A stretch of DNA of 52,398 nt, from NCBI GenBank assembly GCA_019677205.1, contig JAAMXY010000219.1:7171-59568 (forward strand), read 5' to 3'. The notes beneath the pieces are model-generated. The model did not search any database and was not told the DNA's origin. It saw only the letters and a list, made by a program, of their open reading frames with translations. The position numbers and the translations under genes are program-made. Position 1 is the first letter of the stretch; each line of letters opens with the position of its first letter. Source of the DNA: Pinguiococcus pyrenoidosus (lineage: Eukaryota > Sar > Pinguiophyceae > Pinguiochrysidales > Pinguiochrysidaceae). Of this stretch, positions 10,007-21,664 are shown in pieces.

Positions 10007-10983
10007 GCAGCACGAAAGAAAGCGTTGTTGCCTTGCAAAGGTCTTCGCCCCCACCTCATGCTGCGCAACGGCCCGACGAAAGGTTCATAACTGCGTCACC
10101 TGCTCGGGCGCTGCCCAGCTCCTTTGCGGCGAAGTTCTGTCCGTGGCTATTTCCTTTCATCTGTCCAATGCTGCACCCTCCATCAATCGAGCATCTGCTG
10201 TAGCGGACGACTTCCACGCAGAACGCCCCGCGAGGAGCTGTAGGGGATCGTCACCGCAGAATTTGCTGGGGGTAGTCAAGCCACGGAAGCTCGACTTGCG
10301 GAGCTCGACTGGCGGAGCTCGGCTTGGGACTGACGGTCAAGCATGCTGTGCGTGGTTGGAGATCTTGGAGAGCGCATCAGATCGAATTTGTAAGGCTTCT
10401 CAATCCGCTCGGGACTCAGCTACTTGAGTCGTCGGACCCGGAGCTCACAGCTCGTTGCACACACACATCGGACACTGGATGGACATCCAAGGTAACTCTA
10501 CGGCCGTGCCTGTAGACGTCACACAACTCTCTATGTACAATCTTCTCTTCGGCTTGCATGCGCGACGCACTTGCTAACGTGCGCGATTTACATCTCAGAC
10601 TGTGCTCGTTCTGCAGGAATCGCCTCAAACGGAAACTACACGAAACTCTCAGAAAAAAGAAGGGACTCGCGGCTCTGTCCTGTCCAAAACGTCTGCGACT
10701 TCTCCGTCGTCATCGTGGCTGAGATCGACACAGGCGAACGTGGACTCAGACCTTTGTCTGCCCAGCTCCTGCAGGAGAAGATCGCTACCCGCGCTGCGTC
10801 GATGGATCCAGTTTCTCCGGTGTCTCGCTCTTTGCCCAGGCCCGAAGTACACTCAAGATTTCATCATGTCCCTACATTTCACAGCATCGCTCTTCTCGTC
10901 TGAGAATCGCGTCTCAAGCTGGCCATCATCCATACTTGTCAGGCCGGTTCCGCCCGGAACTGGCCTGGTCAAGTCGTCCGGCC
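10007..10983. other. Convergent 3' spacer, no gene recognised
   Basis: The 977 nt between the L27e stop and the His-rich gene stop. Several open frames of 60-170 codons exist on the plus strand, but none shows a domain, plausible composition or splice continuity. The stretch is probably 3' UTRs and spacer. Confidence 0.35.
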
Positions 10984-11727
10984 TCAGATCTCCTCAATGA
11001 GCGCTACTTTGTGCCTCTTCGGAAGGCGCCGGCCTTCCATCTGCCGCACCTTGGTCAAGGCTCTTGCGGCTTTGACCTCATCGTCACTCTCTGTAGGCCG
11101 CCGGCGCTTGTCGCTGGTCGACTGATGGTGGTGGTGATGCAAGATATAGTCGGCTCCGCCGCCGAACACAAAAATCTCCTGGACCTGGAATCTGGGCGCA
11201 GAGCGGTGGTGGTGGTGATGCACGTTGTACACGCCACTGGTGCAGTGCACCACCATGTTCTGCACGAGGCCTTTGCAGCCGTCGTGGACGTGGTAGTGGT
11301 GGTGAATGCTGTAGTCGCCCTGTCCGTTGTACACGACGGCATTCTGCACACCGCCGACGGAACCCTCGAAGCAGTGGTGCACGATGTACGTGCCCGACCC
11401 GTGGAACGTGATGGAGTTCTGAATGCCACTGAGGCAGCTTGGATAGGTCACGCTGTAGGTGCCGGGGGCAGCAAAGTTCAGCTCGCTCTTGCGACTGCTC
11501 AGACTGGCGGCCACTGTGGTCGTGGCGTGCGCGTCGCGGCTGTGGATCACCGCTCTCGTGTACACTTGCGTAGGCTCTTTCACGTTGCCCAGGTGCACAT
11601 ACGACTTGCCCCTCAGCGTCACCATGCGCGCAGTGATGGACACCTTGTCGGCCGAGCCGTGACCCTCCTCAGGGCCGGATCCGGACATGGAAGGCCCGCC
11701 GGTCTCGTGACCGCTTTCCTGGCGCAT
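10984..11727 (-). CDS. Histidine-rich repeat protein, unknown function
   Basis: Single exon, 247 residues. The centre (about residues 80-205) consists of four to five imperfect repeats of 24-29 residues with the pattern G-V/I-Q-N-x-V/I-x-(4-6)-G-x-Y-x-I/V-H-H, ending in His tracts (HHCF, HHHYHVH, HHHHHR, HHHHHQ) that lengthen toward the C-terminus. Alternating hydrophobic strands and Gly turns suggest a beta-roll or beta-solenoid with a ladder of His side chains along one edge. Such a surface would be expected to bind Zn, Ni, Cu or Fe, but this is inference. The flanks are charged, and the C-terminus is Lys/Arg-rich (KRRRP, RRLPKRHK) and could be a nuclear signal. No signal peptide. I do not recognise a family. 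The many in-frame CAC codons and conserved repeat phasing argue that this frame is truly coded. Confidence 0.7.
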   Translation of the reverse strand: MRQESGHETGGPSMSGSGPEEGHGSADKVSITARMVTLRGKSYVHLGNVKEPTQVYTRAVIHSRDAHATTTVAASLSSRKSELNFAAPGTYSVTYPSCLSGIQNSITFHGSGTYIVHHCFEGSVGGVQNAVVYNGQGDYSIHHHYHVHDGCKGLVQNMVVHCTSGVYNVHHHHHRSAPRFQVQEIFVFGGGADYILHHHHHQSTSDKRRRPTESDDEVKAARALTKVRQMEGRRLPKRHKVALIEEI

Positions 11728-11767
11728 CGGCTTTTTCCTGACGCCACTTTCGTAGCGCTCGACTCCA

Positions 11768-11944
11768 ATGGCGATTGAACTACGTGCGTTGCGGCAGCAC
11801 CACGAAATGCGGCTCGCGCGCGCGGCGGCGCTTGGATATGGCTTTCTCCAAGCGGAGCGCGAGCAGATCCGGGCCTACCTCTCCGGCGTAACTCACATCT
11901 ACGTGTCGAATTCGACACCGGGTGCCGTTTGTTTTGCCAGATAA
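11768..11944 (+). CDS. Possible small ORF or orphan exon
   Basis: A 58-codon plus-strand frame opening MAIELRALRQHH and running through an Arg/Ala/Glu-rich amphipathic helix. An in-frame stop lies just upstream. Composition looks protein-like but no homologue is recognised. A GT at the GGC-GTAACT position could make it an exon. If real it would still lie on the plus side of the divergent pair. Confidence 0.2.
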   Translation: MAIELRALRQHHEMRLARAAALGYGFLQAEREQIRAYLSGVTHIYVSNSTPGAVCFAR

Positions 11945-13355
11945 GTGTGGCTGTAGGATGTCAGCGCGGAAGGACTCCGGGCGAGATACCAGGTGTACAG
12001 GCTCATTGGGCCATTTAAACCAGCATTGCGGGTGGTTTCGGGATCGAGTTCCAGTATAGGCAGCGCTGGGCCCCGGTCACTCCGAGACCTGGAGGAAACC
12101 TACGTGCAATCACGGTGATGGAAGCAACGGAAAAAATCCCTGGATTGAATGCCGATTAAAACTTTTGGAAGCCAGGATCGGTGCAGATCCCATGGCACGA
12201 GCGCTGATTGGCTTTGCGGCGGCTTTGGATTTTTGTGCCGCGCCGTTCGAATCAACAGCGAGAGAAATACCGAAGCGAGTGGCCGCAACCCGTTTCCAGC
12301 CTCGACGTGCATTGGTGCAATCCTTGGCAGAGCTCTGGGGACAGGGCCGCGCAAGCTCATCGCCCGAAGCTTCAATTGGCGCATCCATTGTCTAGGCCAC
12401 ATCTGCTTCCCGTGCGTGGCCACCACCTGGCGATGCAGGACTCAGAATGAACCATTGCGATCTTGCAAAGCGAGTGCAGACGCATCGACGGCTTCAGAAT
12501 TACTCCACTTCAAGCAATGGAATCCAAAGACCTGTTTTTTGCCAGCGAATGAACGGTTTTCCGGCTGGGACGCGTCCCAGCGTCCTTAGCAGAATGAAGC
12601 TTGCCAGCCAATCCGCACTTGCTTTGACTGCGACACTGTTCTTCAGCATCGCGCAGGAGAAAATGATGGGCATATAGACACGGATTGGCGTCTTTCAAAC
12701 ACCAAGCTTGGCGAGAGAAAAAGAGGGAGGAAAAAGAGAGGGTAACCGCGAAGCGTTCCAGGTTCTGGAGCTGAGGATCACTGTGCGCTGCTTGTCCCGA
12801 TTGGCTTGCAGCGAGCCACGTCTTCGCTAACGCCCTCACCGCTTTGGGGATGACGCGTCCCTACGGATGTCCTACGGATGTAAGGCGCTGGGATGGCCAG
12901 GATAGTTGTTCTGGCAAAGCTTCGGGTGGTGCCGCTGTGGGCGGCCGAACCCCGAACCAACCCTGAAACGCACGACGGCAGAAGTGACAGACAGATACCT
13001 CGCTGCGATCAGCTGACAAGCGCCACATGGCTCCTTCTGTCACGCGAAGGGCCGGTACGAATCGGTTTCAGCGGTTACAGCCTGTAGATCTTCACCTCCC
13101 GGATGCTAACGGAGGGCGAGACCCGGCCCCCGCTGGGAGTTGGCCAAGCGTTTCAGCAGAAACCATGACAGGCGCGCGCGAGGAAGCTCTGCTTGGTTGG
13201 TTGTTGGGCAAGGCAACGAAAAGCGAGTCAGAACGCCGGGACCTCCAGGGTCTAAAGCGCGTCTGAGCAGCCAAAGCAGCATCAAACAGCACGACATCCT
13301 CTCTGATCAATGTCACAGGTCTAGAAAAGCTTATCTCGAGAGAAAATCAGGGAAT
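11945..13355. promoter_or_regulatory. Long divergent spacer: His-rich gene (-) / giant IQ protein (+)
   Basis: About 1.4 kb with no convincing gene. Open frames here lack domains. The last 216 nt keep the frame of the giant gene's first exon open, and an additional 5' exon could lie here. No clear repeats or promoter motifs were found. Confidence 0.3.
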
Positions 13356-16300
13356 ATGCGACCGTTGTCGCGGAAAAGTTGCAACACATTGCCATCTTCG
13401 CCAGGAGCCGCCCTGGCGAACGCATCTCCCCAAGAGACGCGGATGTCCAAATCGAGTCCACTTCAGAGCTTTCGCAGCTACTCGGCATCTCTTGCAAGCG
13501 AGGAGCAAGATGGATCTCCCTTTCTCAATTTTGATGAGGGGTTCGCCAGTGCCCAACTGGCGCAAGCCTGCGGAGGCGACGTCGACGGAGTGTACGTTCT
13601 CCCAGAGCGGCCCGCGGAAGAGCTTGCGGAAGCGTTTCAGATGCTTCGACTCTGCGTCAAGCTTGAGTCGTTCACGCTGCTGAACAAGTTCGTCGAGCGG
13701 GACTACTACCTACGCGTTCATCTTCAGCTGGGCGGACGATGCGAGATCGGTATCTCCGAGACGATTCGCTCTCCCCTGGACCCGAGCATGGCAGCTAAAG
13801 CGCTACCCAACGTCACCCTGATTGATACAAAGGCGCAGGGAGAGGCTGGAAGCGGCGGGCTGGGCGCAATGATATGTATGTCCTTCGATCACCGTGACAC
13901 GGTTTCTTTTCCGATACAAGCAGTCGATAGCGCTCTCGCGTTCGTGAAGATCGAGATTGTCGGCACCAAAGGATGCTTGGCATGCTGCAAAGTCCCACTG
14001 GACCCCTACGTCTTGCGGGTGCGCTCGTATCAAAATGAAGAAGGGCCACCGCTGGCGAGATTCCGCTTGCGACGCGAGTTGTCCATGGACGGAAAGATGC
14101 GGCCCACATCCTCTGTTCTGGTACGTTCCCTGAATGCACATGTTGCATGCCATTCTTCCTTCGACTGAGATACCAATCTGCGACGTAGGACTACACGACC
14201 AACGGCAGTTCGAGTACTGCCATCGTGGAAATGGATGCCCGCTTCGTGCAGAGAGCGACCAAGGGAGCAGCCATCGAAGCAAGGACGCCCATCCCTGCCG
14301 CAGTCTGGAACGTACCGCAGGTCTCAGCCTGGACGTGCATCGATCTCCGGAGCCTCTCAAATCTTCAGCTGACCTCGCTGGGGCTTAGCAATCAGGGCGT
14401 AAGCATTGCGGCCGAAATCGTATTGCATTCCACGCTCCAGAGGCCTGTGGTGCACAGCTTTCTTCGCTCGCCGCATGATACAAAGCAAGCAGGGCTGGTA
14501 TCACTGGAACGACTACAAAGCTATGAGAGCTACCGCGGGGACATTCTCGATGTGCTTGCCACGATGCTGACGATTTGCGTAACCGTGGGGGAGGCTGAGC
14601 GGTTCGAGGCTCATCTCGCAGTACGCGACGTGAGCAGGAAGAGATTCGTTGACGTGGAGATTCCGCTGCGTTGCGCGCGGATGCCGAGCGACATCATCGT
14701 GGCGCACATCACACTGGACTTTCAGAGCGTTGCACATAAGCCTCAGGCGATCTCGGCCCCAACCAGGCTGAGTGAAGTCGTCAAAGGGATCTCTGCGTCC
14801 ACGACGTCGTTAGCGTCGACCATGCAGAACATGGACGAGAACGTTGCGAGATTCATTGGCAGGCGGGGGGCAGAGCAGCGTCCTCGACGTGGGAGGCTCT
14901 ATGTCCGAGTTCTTTCCGCCCAATTCGCTCAGCAGCCAGGCGCCTCCGTGTCTTTTGCGCGGTGGGTTGCGACCGCGACGTTGCTCGGCTCGCAGAGCAG
15001 CACTCATGCTGGTCGACTTGTCGAAGATCCGACAAACGCGAAGGAAGGTGCGCATCAGTACAGTTGGCACGAAGAGATCTCTCTGGACGTCGACTTGTCT
15101 CTGAGGCAGAAAAACATCCCGGAGCTGCGCTTACGCATCTTGGAAGAGGGCTCCGGGCTGGGGCTCTTCGAAGGCGGCGTGGACTATTGGACGGCTCTTC
15201 TGATCCCCGCAGACGTGTTTGAGCGCAAAGTCGAGATGACCAGTGAACTCTGGGCCTTCGCGACGGCAACCTTAAGAGTCCAGATATGCTTCGAACCGCT
15301 GGGAAGCATCACGCCACCACGACGTCGATGCATCGCCAAGCCGGCCGCATTCGGCCTACGGATCCCTCTGCTCCGAGACCTAAGGTGTCCGAAGCTGGAT
15401 CGAAGGCACAAGTACTACCTTCGCGTCGGTCGCGTGGATGCCGACCGACCGGATAGCGAGGAGGATCTTCGACTTCTCAGTCACGCTGGCTGCGACTCGG
15501 ATCGTCAAACGACGCACCTGCATCTACCGTGTGATGCCTCCGCTTTCGGGGTGTCGTGGGATGGCGGCGTCGCCGGAGGCGTCCTCATACAGCTCGTGAC
15601 GGAGACCCATGACAAAGGGGCTTTGGAGTGTCTGGGGAGCTTCGTCCTGCCTGTGATACCTTCGGTGCTGAACGACGGAGAGATTTTCGAAGCGTGGCTC
15701 CCACTTTGCTCGGACGAGAGCCCCACAGCAAAAGTGGCGGAGTTCTGGGTCGAAGTCCAGGCTATCAAAAAAGTTGCCAGGCAGCCTCTCATTGAGCTTG
15801 AGGACGACTCCCGTGATGCTTTGGCCGTCGAGGTGACTAGCCTGCTGCTCCCGGACGTCAAGAACGTTCTCGAAGCCAGCCCAGTCATTGAGTTCCGCCT
15901 TACCGTTTCAGGGGAGCGACGTCGCGTCATCGATTCGCGCGCCACCGAGTGGAGCCTCCGCGCCGGTGCCAGTCACGGTCCCTTTCCCGCCGTCGTGCTG
16001 AAGCTCCCCAAGTCTCTGACAACGCCGCGAATGGAGCTGGAGTGTCTGGTGAAGTCAGCGACGTCGAGAGAGGTTCAGCCTATCTACAAAAGCACCTTCG
16101 TTCTCATGGCTGACAAGCCAGAGCGTCAGGTGTTTCGGACCGCCGAAGAGCCACCCGTCCTGCAAGTCGAAGTCCGACGGAAGTCGCACCTCAGCAGTGG
16201 AGCTCTTGACCAGAAGGTCTGGTCGTCCAGCGCCGGTGTCGTCTTGGGACGTCTTTATCTCGAGAGCGAGCGAGAAGCCTGCGGTGTTTTGGAGGTGAGC

Positions 16301-19300
16301 CTTCTAACCACACCGGGAGAGGGATCGCACCGCGACGTGGTCGAAGTGTACAAGGCAGCTCGAGACATTCATCAAGTACGAGAGGCAGAGCTGAGCTTCA
16401 TGCTGCCGTACCCAAGCCACGCCGAGGATGCGTTGGTCTTGAGAATCCGCGTTTGGAAGGACAAGGCCGAGGAGAGTGCGGCGTACGAGTGTCTCCACTC
16501 ATTGGCCCAATGCCTTTGCATGCCGCGAGAGATGGACACGGCGCCCAAGAGGCTGGTGGAAAGCTTCAGTCCTAGCAAGCCGAAGCATCAGATGCTTGGA
16601 GCAAAGCTACAATTGATGTTTGCACCCCATGGTGTGGGACTGATACACCTCCGCCCGAAGCAGATGCTTCTTCTGCCGACCGGCAGAGAGACTTTGGGGC
16701 CGAACGACCAGCTTGGCGTCAGTGCTTGCTTGGTGTCGAGGTACTATAAGAACCCATTTGCGCTAGAGCGCCAAACGGGTCATCTTAAGCATCGTTATGC
16801 GGCAATAAGTGGTTCGCAGCTTCGCGTCGACTTCGACACTGCCGACGACGTCGTGTTGGACTTCAGCTCCACCGCGATGCTTTCCAAGCTTCTCCGCCTT
16901 GATGACACGTTGCTGGAACCTCCGACGGTACAGCTGGTGCTCCACAAGCAGCAGCGGCATCATCCGCGGGCTCTCGGAAGCGCCAGTGTGGCGCTGATGG
17001 AGGTCCTCAACAAGCTAACAACAAGTCGACAAGTACGAGTGACGAGAGACCTACATGGCGCTCAGACGCACATGGGAGATGTGGAGTTGGAGACCCGGAT
17101 CGCGATACACTACGTGTTTCGTGCGCCGACATCGCAAGCGGCGCCAAGGGAGTCGCTGTCCGCGGCGGGGAGCTGGAGAGCTCAGTGTTGGCTCAAGAAG
17201 TGGTTTCTTAAGCGTTGCGGTCAAACCACTGTGGAGCTACCTATTGCGGCGTTCTTGAGCAGAGACGACAAACTGCGCAGACGAGCGCTTAAGCATTTGG
17301 GACGCCTGGTGGGCAAAGAAGTCCGCGAAGACTTCGTTGATCGCCTGCGGTTGATTCTCGTTTCTGCCGTGGAGACAGACGTCGTGAACTTCGTCCAGTG
17401 GATCAATGCGCTTCAGGCGCTGTGGCACTGCAGCGCCGACGCTTCGGTCGCTGCCGTCGCCTCGTGCGCCAAAGCGTTGAGCCAGACTTCTTCATTCCGG
17501 CGAGGCTTTCAGCAGACGAACTTGAAGCGCAGGGACGTCGACAAGTCGAGCCGCGCGAGAGAAGTGCTACGGAGGAGCAGCAGCGACACCATCGACCAAA
17601 TGGAGCAGCTCGATGTCTTGATTGAAGCGCGCGACGCCCTGCACAACGCCGTCCGGTCGCTGCTGCCACTGGAGGCGGAGGACGTCGATACATCAGCAGC
17701 CGACGTGCCGAGCGCCGCTCATGATGTCCCGGTGGAGCCACAACCCTGGAGTACTCTCGAACGCCGTCGCGGAACCGCGAAGTCAATCGTGGACGCAGCG
17801 CGTCAACGGGCGGAGTTCCAGGCCGAAGGCCAGAAGTTCGCGCTCTATGCCCATCTCTTCCGAAGCATCCGAGAGCGGCGCTTACAGGACCGACTTCGTC
17901 GCGAAGAGATGCGTCGACGTCGTGCCGCCGCGGTACACTTGTTGCAGTGCCACGTAAGGGGCTTTTTGGTGCGGCAGCATTACAGAAAGATCCTAGCCGC
18001 CGTGCGGCGTCTTCAGAGTCGGTGCAGATTGCTCCTGCTGCGTCGGCGACTTCGGAAGCACCGTGCAGCTGTTTGCGTGCAACGGCGCGTGCGGGGTAAT
18101 CTGGTGCGACAGCGACTACGACGTCTGCGGTGGCACATGATAGTCATCCAGAAGTACGTGCGACGTTTCCTCATACTGAAGCGCACAAAGAAGCGGCTGG
18201 AGATTTTCACCTTCACGAGACGCTGCGCCGCCGCCAAAGTGCAAAGGTTCCAACGACGCCGCCGCGCGGCCATTCGAGTCCAGAGCGTCGCTCGTGTGTC
18301 GTTAGCCAAGAAGCGGTTGCGACGCCGTAAGCAGAGCATCGTTGCAATCCAGACGGCCGTCCGCCGCCGTGCCGCGTACCAGCGTCGCTATCTGGCGCGA
18401 CGAGCGCTTTGGACGTACGTGTTGCGCCGACGATTCTTAAGGCTCCGCAACGCGGTCACTCGACTCCAGCACTGGCTTCGTGGGAAAAAGGCAGCCATAC
18501 ACTTTGTCAGACAGAAGGCTGCATGCACGAAGCTTCAGCGTTGGGTCCGCGCGATCCAGGCGGCGTCGCGAATCCAGCGTTGGTATCGGATGCACGCCGC
18601 ACGGAGGAGCCTAAGGATGCAAATGGACGCCGCCGAAACCATCGCCGCCTTGGTCCGCAGGACTCAGTTGCTCCATAGTCTTGAGAGGAAACGGCGTCTC
18701 TCTGGAAATGGCGTCGTTCGCCTCCTGCAAGCGCATTTCCGGAGGAAGATGGGGAGACGAAACTACCTGAATGCTGTGGACGCAGCAATTCGCATCCAGC
18801 GCTGCTTCCGGGGCTTCCGACGCCAACGGCGCCGGAGTTTTGCGGAAACGGCGCTCACTCGCTTTGGCTTTGTCGTCCCCGAGCGGAAGCAATTCGTGGG
18901 GCGCCGAGATGCAGCCGTCACAATCCAAAAGGCCGCACGGCGGCGGACGGCTGGTAAGCGATACACGAAGAAGAGAGACGCTGCGATTCTTCTGCAGCGC
19001 GTCATGCGTCGAAAATTACTTAAGCCGATTGTATCGAAAGAGAAGAAGCCCAGGGCCAAAGAGACAACGAAGAGTGCAGCGCCGCCTCCGGCCTTGCCGT
19101 CTGAAGAGAGGGCCGAAGGGCATACGGACGACGAATTCGAGGACGATGAAGACAGTGCGCAACGAATGCTGAACTGCTTGAAGCTGTACTTCGCCGACGG
19201 CGAGACGCAGGTGTCTTTGGAGGCGGCGATCTCGGCCGCGCATGACGTCATTATCGACGTGGAAAGGCCTTCGGTGGCGAACGTTGTGGACGCTGTTGCC

Positions 19301-21511
19301 GAAGGGGCCATCCGAGCCTTTTTGCTGTGCGATGGCCCGAGTTGCGATACCCTCAAGGATGACCTGCGAGCCGCGTACTACGGAGTTCCACCCCTGCGCG
19401 CCTTTGAGACGACATTCCGACCCATCTGCTCAAAGCTCCCCGACGTGCGCATCGAAGACGAATTGCTTTGCCGATTTGGAGACGGACCGGATTACTATCC
19501 TGGCAAGATCGAGAGCCTCAAGGATGATCGGGCGGCAGGTCCCGCTTTCTCGATGATCAGCGAGAAGCTTCGTAGCGTCGCGCTGCGGCAGTACAGTCTT
19601 GCTTACAACGACGGAGATCGTGAGGAGGGGGTCGATCGTCTGCGCCTGAGGAAGAAAGGTAAGTCGCCCTTGCCATGTTCGAAGAGGACGAGGAAGAAAG
19701 TCTCGTTGGCGCCGTACTCAACCCGGTCAATCATCGCACAGAATGGAAGACCGCCCGCGTCTTGCCAGTTGGTTCGCTCGTGGACGCCCGAAGAAAAGAC
19801 AAAAGAACGATTGAGAGGGCTTTTGTCTTCTCCGCCAAGGACGAAGAGGACTTCTATCGGGTTGTCTACGTCAGCGACTTTGCATCCGTCCGGGTAACGT
19901 CGCCCTCAGCTTGCTGAGGAAATCCTCGACACTATCGCTGACGTTTCGTAATCTGCTCCAGGAAAATCGACGGTTCCTCATGGCGCTTTTCCACGACGCT
20001 CAAGATGTGAAACCAAGCGACGCCCCGAACGAGACTGCTCAGACAGAAGCAGCATCGAGGGAACCACGTGTCGAAGGCGAGTCCGTCGAAAGCGAGTCCG
20101 CTGATTCGGCTCCGACGCTGGCCGAAGATTTGCCAGATCACGTCGACGAGCAAGAGATAAGCGCCAGCACCAAGGAGTCGAGTCTGGACTACTCCAAGAG
20201 CATCACGAACTCGTCGACGAGTCTGGAGTCTCGACTCCGAGACGCCTTTGACACCAGCGACGCTACGCTGCAGCGAATCGAGAACTGTGCGAGCCTCCTT
20301 CTTTCCCGCGCGTCGGAGGACGAGTGGTGTAGCAAGGACGATGAAATGATCGAGAAGACACTTTCCATCTTTCTGGAGGGAGGGCTGTTGGACGGCGAAA
20401 TTCATCGAGTGTTGAGTGACTTGGCTACCGAACTCTTGCGACTTTTTAACAGCGACGGGCTCAGCGTCCACAGCTTTCTGGAGAGACTTACAAATGCCTA
20501 CTTTGCCGAGCCGTGGTCGCCCAGCTGGACGACGACCTTCGAGGAGGGCGGCGTGGCGGACGCTTCGTTTGGCGTCGGCGATGCGGTGATGTGTCGTTAC
20601 ACCAACGATGCTCGTTTCTTCCCTGGCAAGGTGGTTGCGACGTCGGAGACTTCGCCGACGTCTAGTGACGTCGCCGCGGCGTGGTTCACTCGCTATGACA
20701 TTCTCTACGACGATGGCGACTTCGAGGCTGGGGTTGACAGGCTGCGCCTGAAGAAGACCGGTGAGCAGCGAATGAACCACGTGTCGACGATATGGGTGTG
20801 GCTTCGCTCATGACGTTGAGTTTCACAGGATGGAAGACGCCGAAACTGCTGCGAGACGGGGCGATGGTGGACGCCAGACGGAAGGAGAAGAAATCGATAG
20901 AGCGCGCCTTCATTCTGCATGCCAACCCGGAAGTGGAGGACATGTATACCGTCGTCTATACGAGCGACTTCCAAGCACGCGAGGTATGCTTTCCTTTTCG
21001 TCTCTTTCGAATCGAGGTGCCTCCGAGTCTTTGAAGGGGAGGTGGGATTCTCCTAACCTCGGTTCGATTGGTCCCGCGAATCGTTAAAACCAGGTGCACC
21101 GCCGCTTCATGTTCGCACTTTTCCGCGATCCAGCACGACTCGAAGCGCGGCACCCGGACAGGTTGCTTGTCGCGGTTGTAACCATTCAACGGGTCTTGAG
21201 AGGCTGGAGGGGCCGCCGACTCGCATTCAAGATCCGGGAAGATCTTGTCAAATTCTGGTAAGAAGCTTGTGATTCTGTCCTTTTGAGGATCCCTTTTGAG
21301 GATCCCTTTTGAGGATCCCTGAGGAAGGAGGATCCCTGAGGAGCAGGAGGACGACGAAGAAAGGTCGGTGGCTAATCACGAGCTCTGCAATTCTAGGGCA
21401 AGCAGGAGGATCAACGCCTTGATTCGAGGCTATCTTGCGAGGCGAAACAAAGCAAAAAGCGTGGCAACTGAACATGTGGGAAGCGAGAATGAGCAACCGC
21501 TAGTAGGATAG
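13356..21511 (+). CDS. Giant multidomain protein: beta-rich N-terminus, IQ-motif array, duplicated Tudor-like modules
   Basis: Seven exons inferred: 13356-14120, 14189-19658, 19742-19893, 19962-20760, 20829-20983, 21094-21257 and 21397-21511 (phases 0, 1, 0, 1, 0, 2), about 2,539 residues. Residues 1 to about 1300 are beta-rich with several possible C2-like segments (e.g. KYYLRVGRVDAD, CVKLESFTLLN). About 1300-1400 is helical (HEAT-like). Residues 1495-1875 carry roughly 13 IQ motifs (AAIRIQRCFRGFRRQ, AAVTIQKAARRR, VVTIQRVLRGWRGRR type), predicting many calmodulin or EF-hand light chains. About 2007-2130 and 2330-2450 are two copies of a helical plus Tudor-like module (CRFGDGPDYYPGKIES..YNDGDREEGVDRLRLRKK, then WKT...GS/AM-VDARRK-(D/E)K). 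Two further IQ-like motifs end the protein. The design suggests a large calcium-responsive scaffold, perhaps axonemal or cytoskeletal. No named homologue is recognised. The start is the first ATG in the open exon; the open frame begins upstream. Confidence 0.75.
21279..21345 (+). repeat. Tandem ttttgaggatccc repeat inside the giant gene's last intron
   Basis: Three direct copies of a 14-nt unit containing a BamHI-like ggatcc, then degenerate copies (ctgaggaaggaggatccc). It lies within the intron 21258-21396 and probably arose by slippage. Confidence 0.7.
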
Positions 21512-21664
21512 AAACGACACCAGTGAGGAAACATCACGCAGAGCTGTCCTATTCGCTGATGTTGCATGAAGAGCGACCTAGTGCGCGCCCTTTTTCGCGC
21601 GCCCTTTTTTACGCGCCCTTTCTCTTTGAAAAGCCTTGGCTTGATTCTCTCACAAGCGTTGCGC

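Noticed and set aside
10936-11778. 280-codon plus-strand open frame rich in Val and Ala
   Set aside because: Shadow of the His-rich repeats: poly-CAC read backwards gives Val runs. Also possible but less likely to be real than the minus frame, which shows spaced conserved residues.
12240-12265. gttcgaatc resembling a tRNA T-loop
   Set aside because: Flanking bases cannot form a T-stem and no acceptor or anticodon arms are present. Similar gttcgaat strings near 7541 and 42966 fail the same test.
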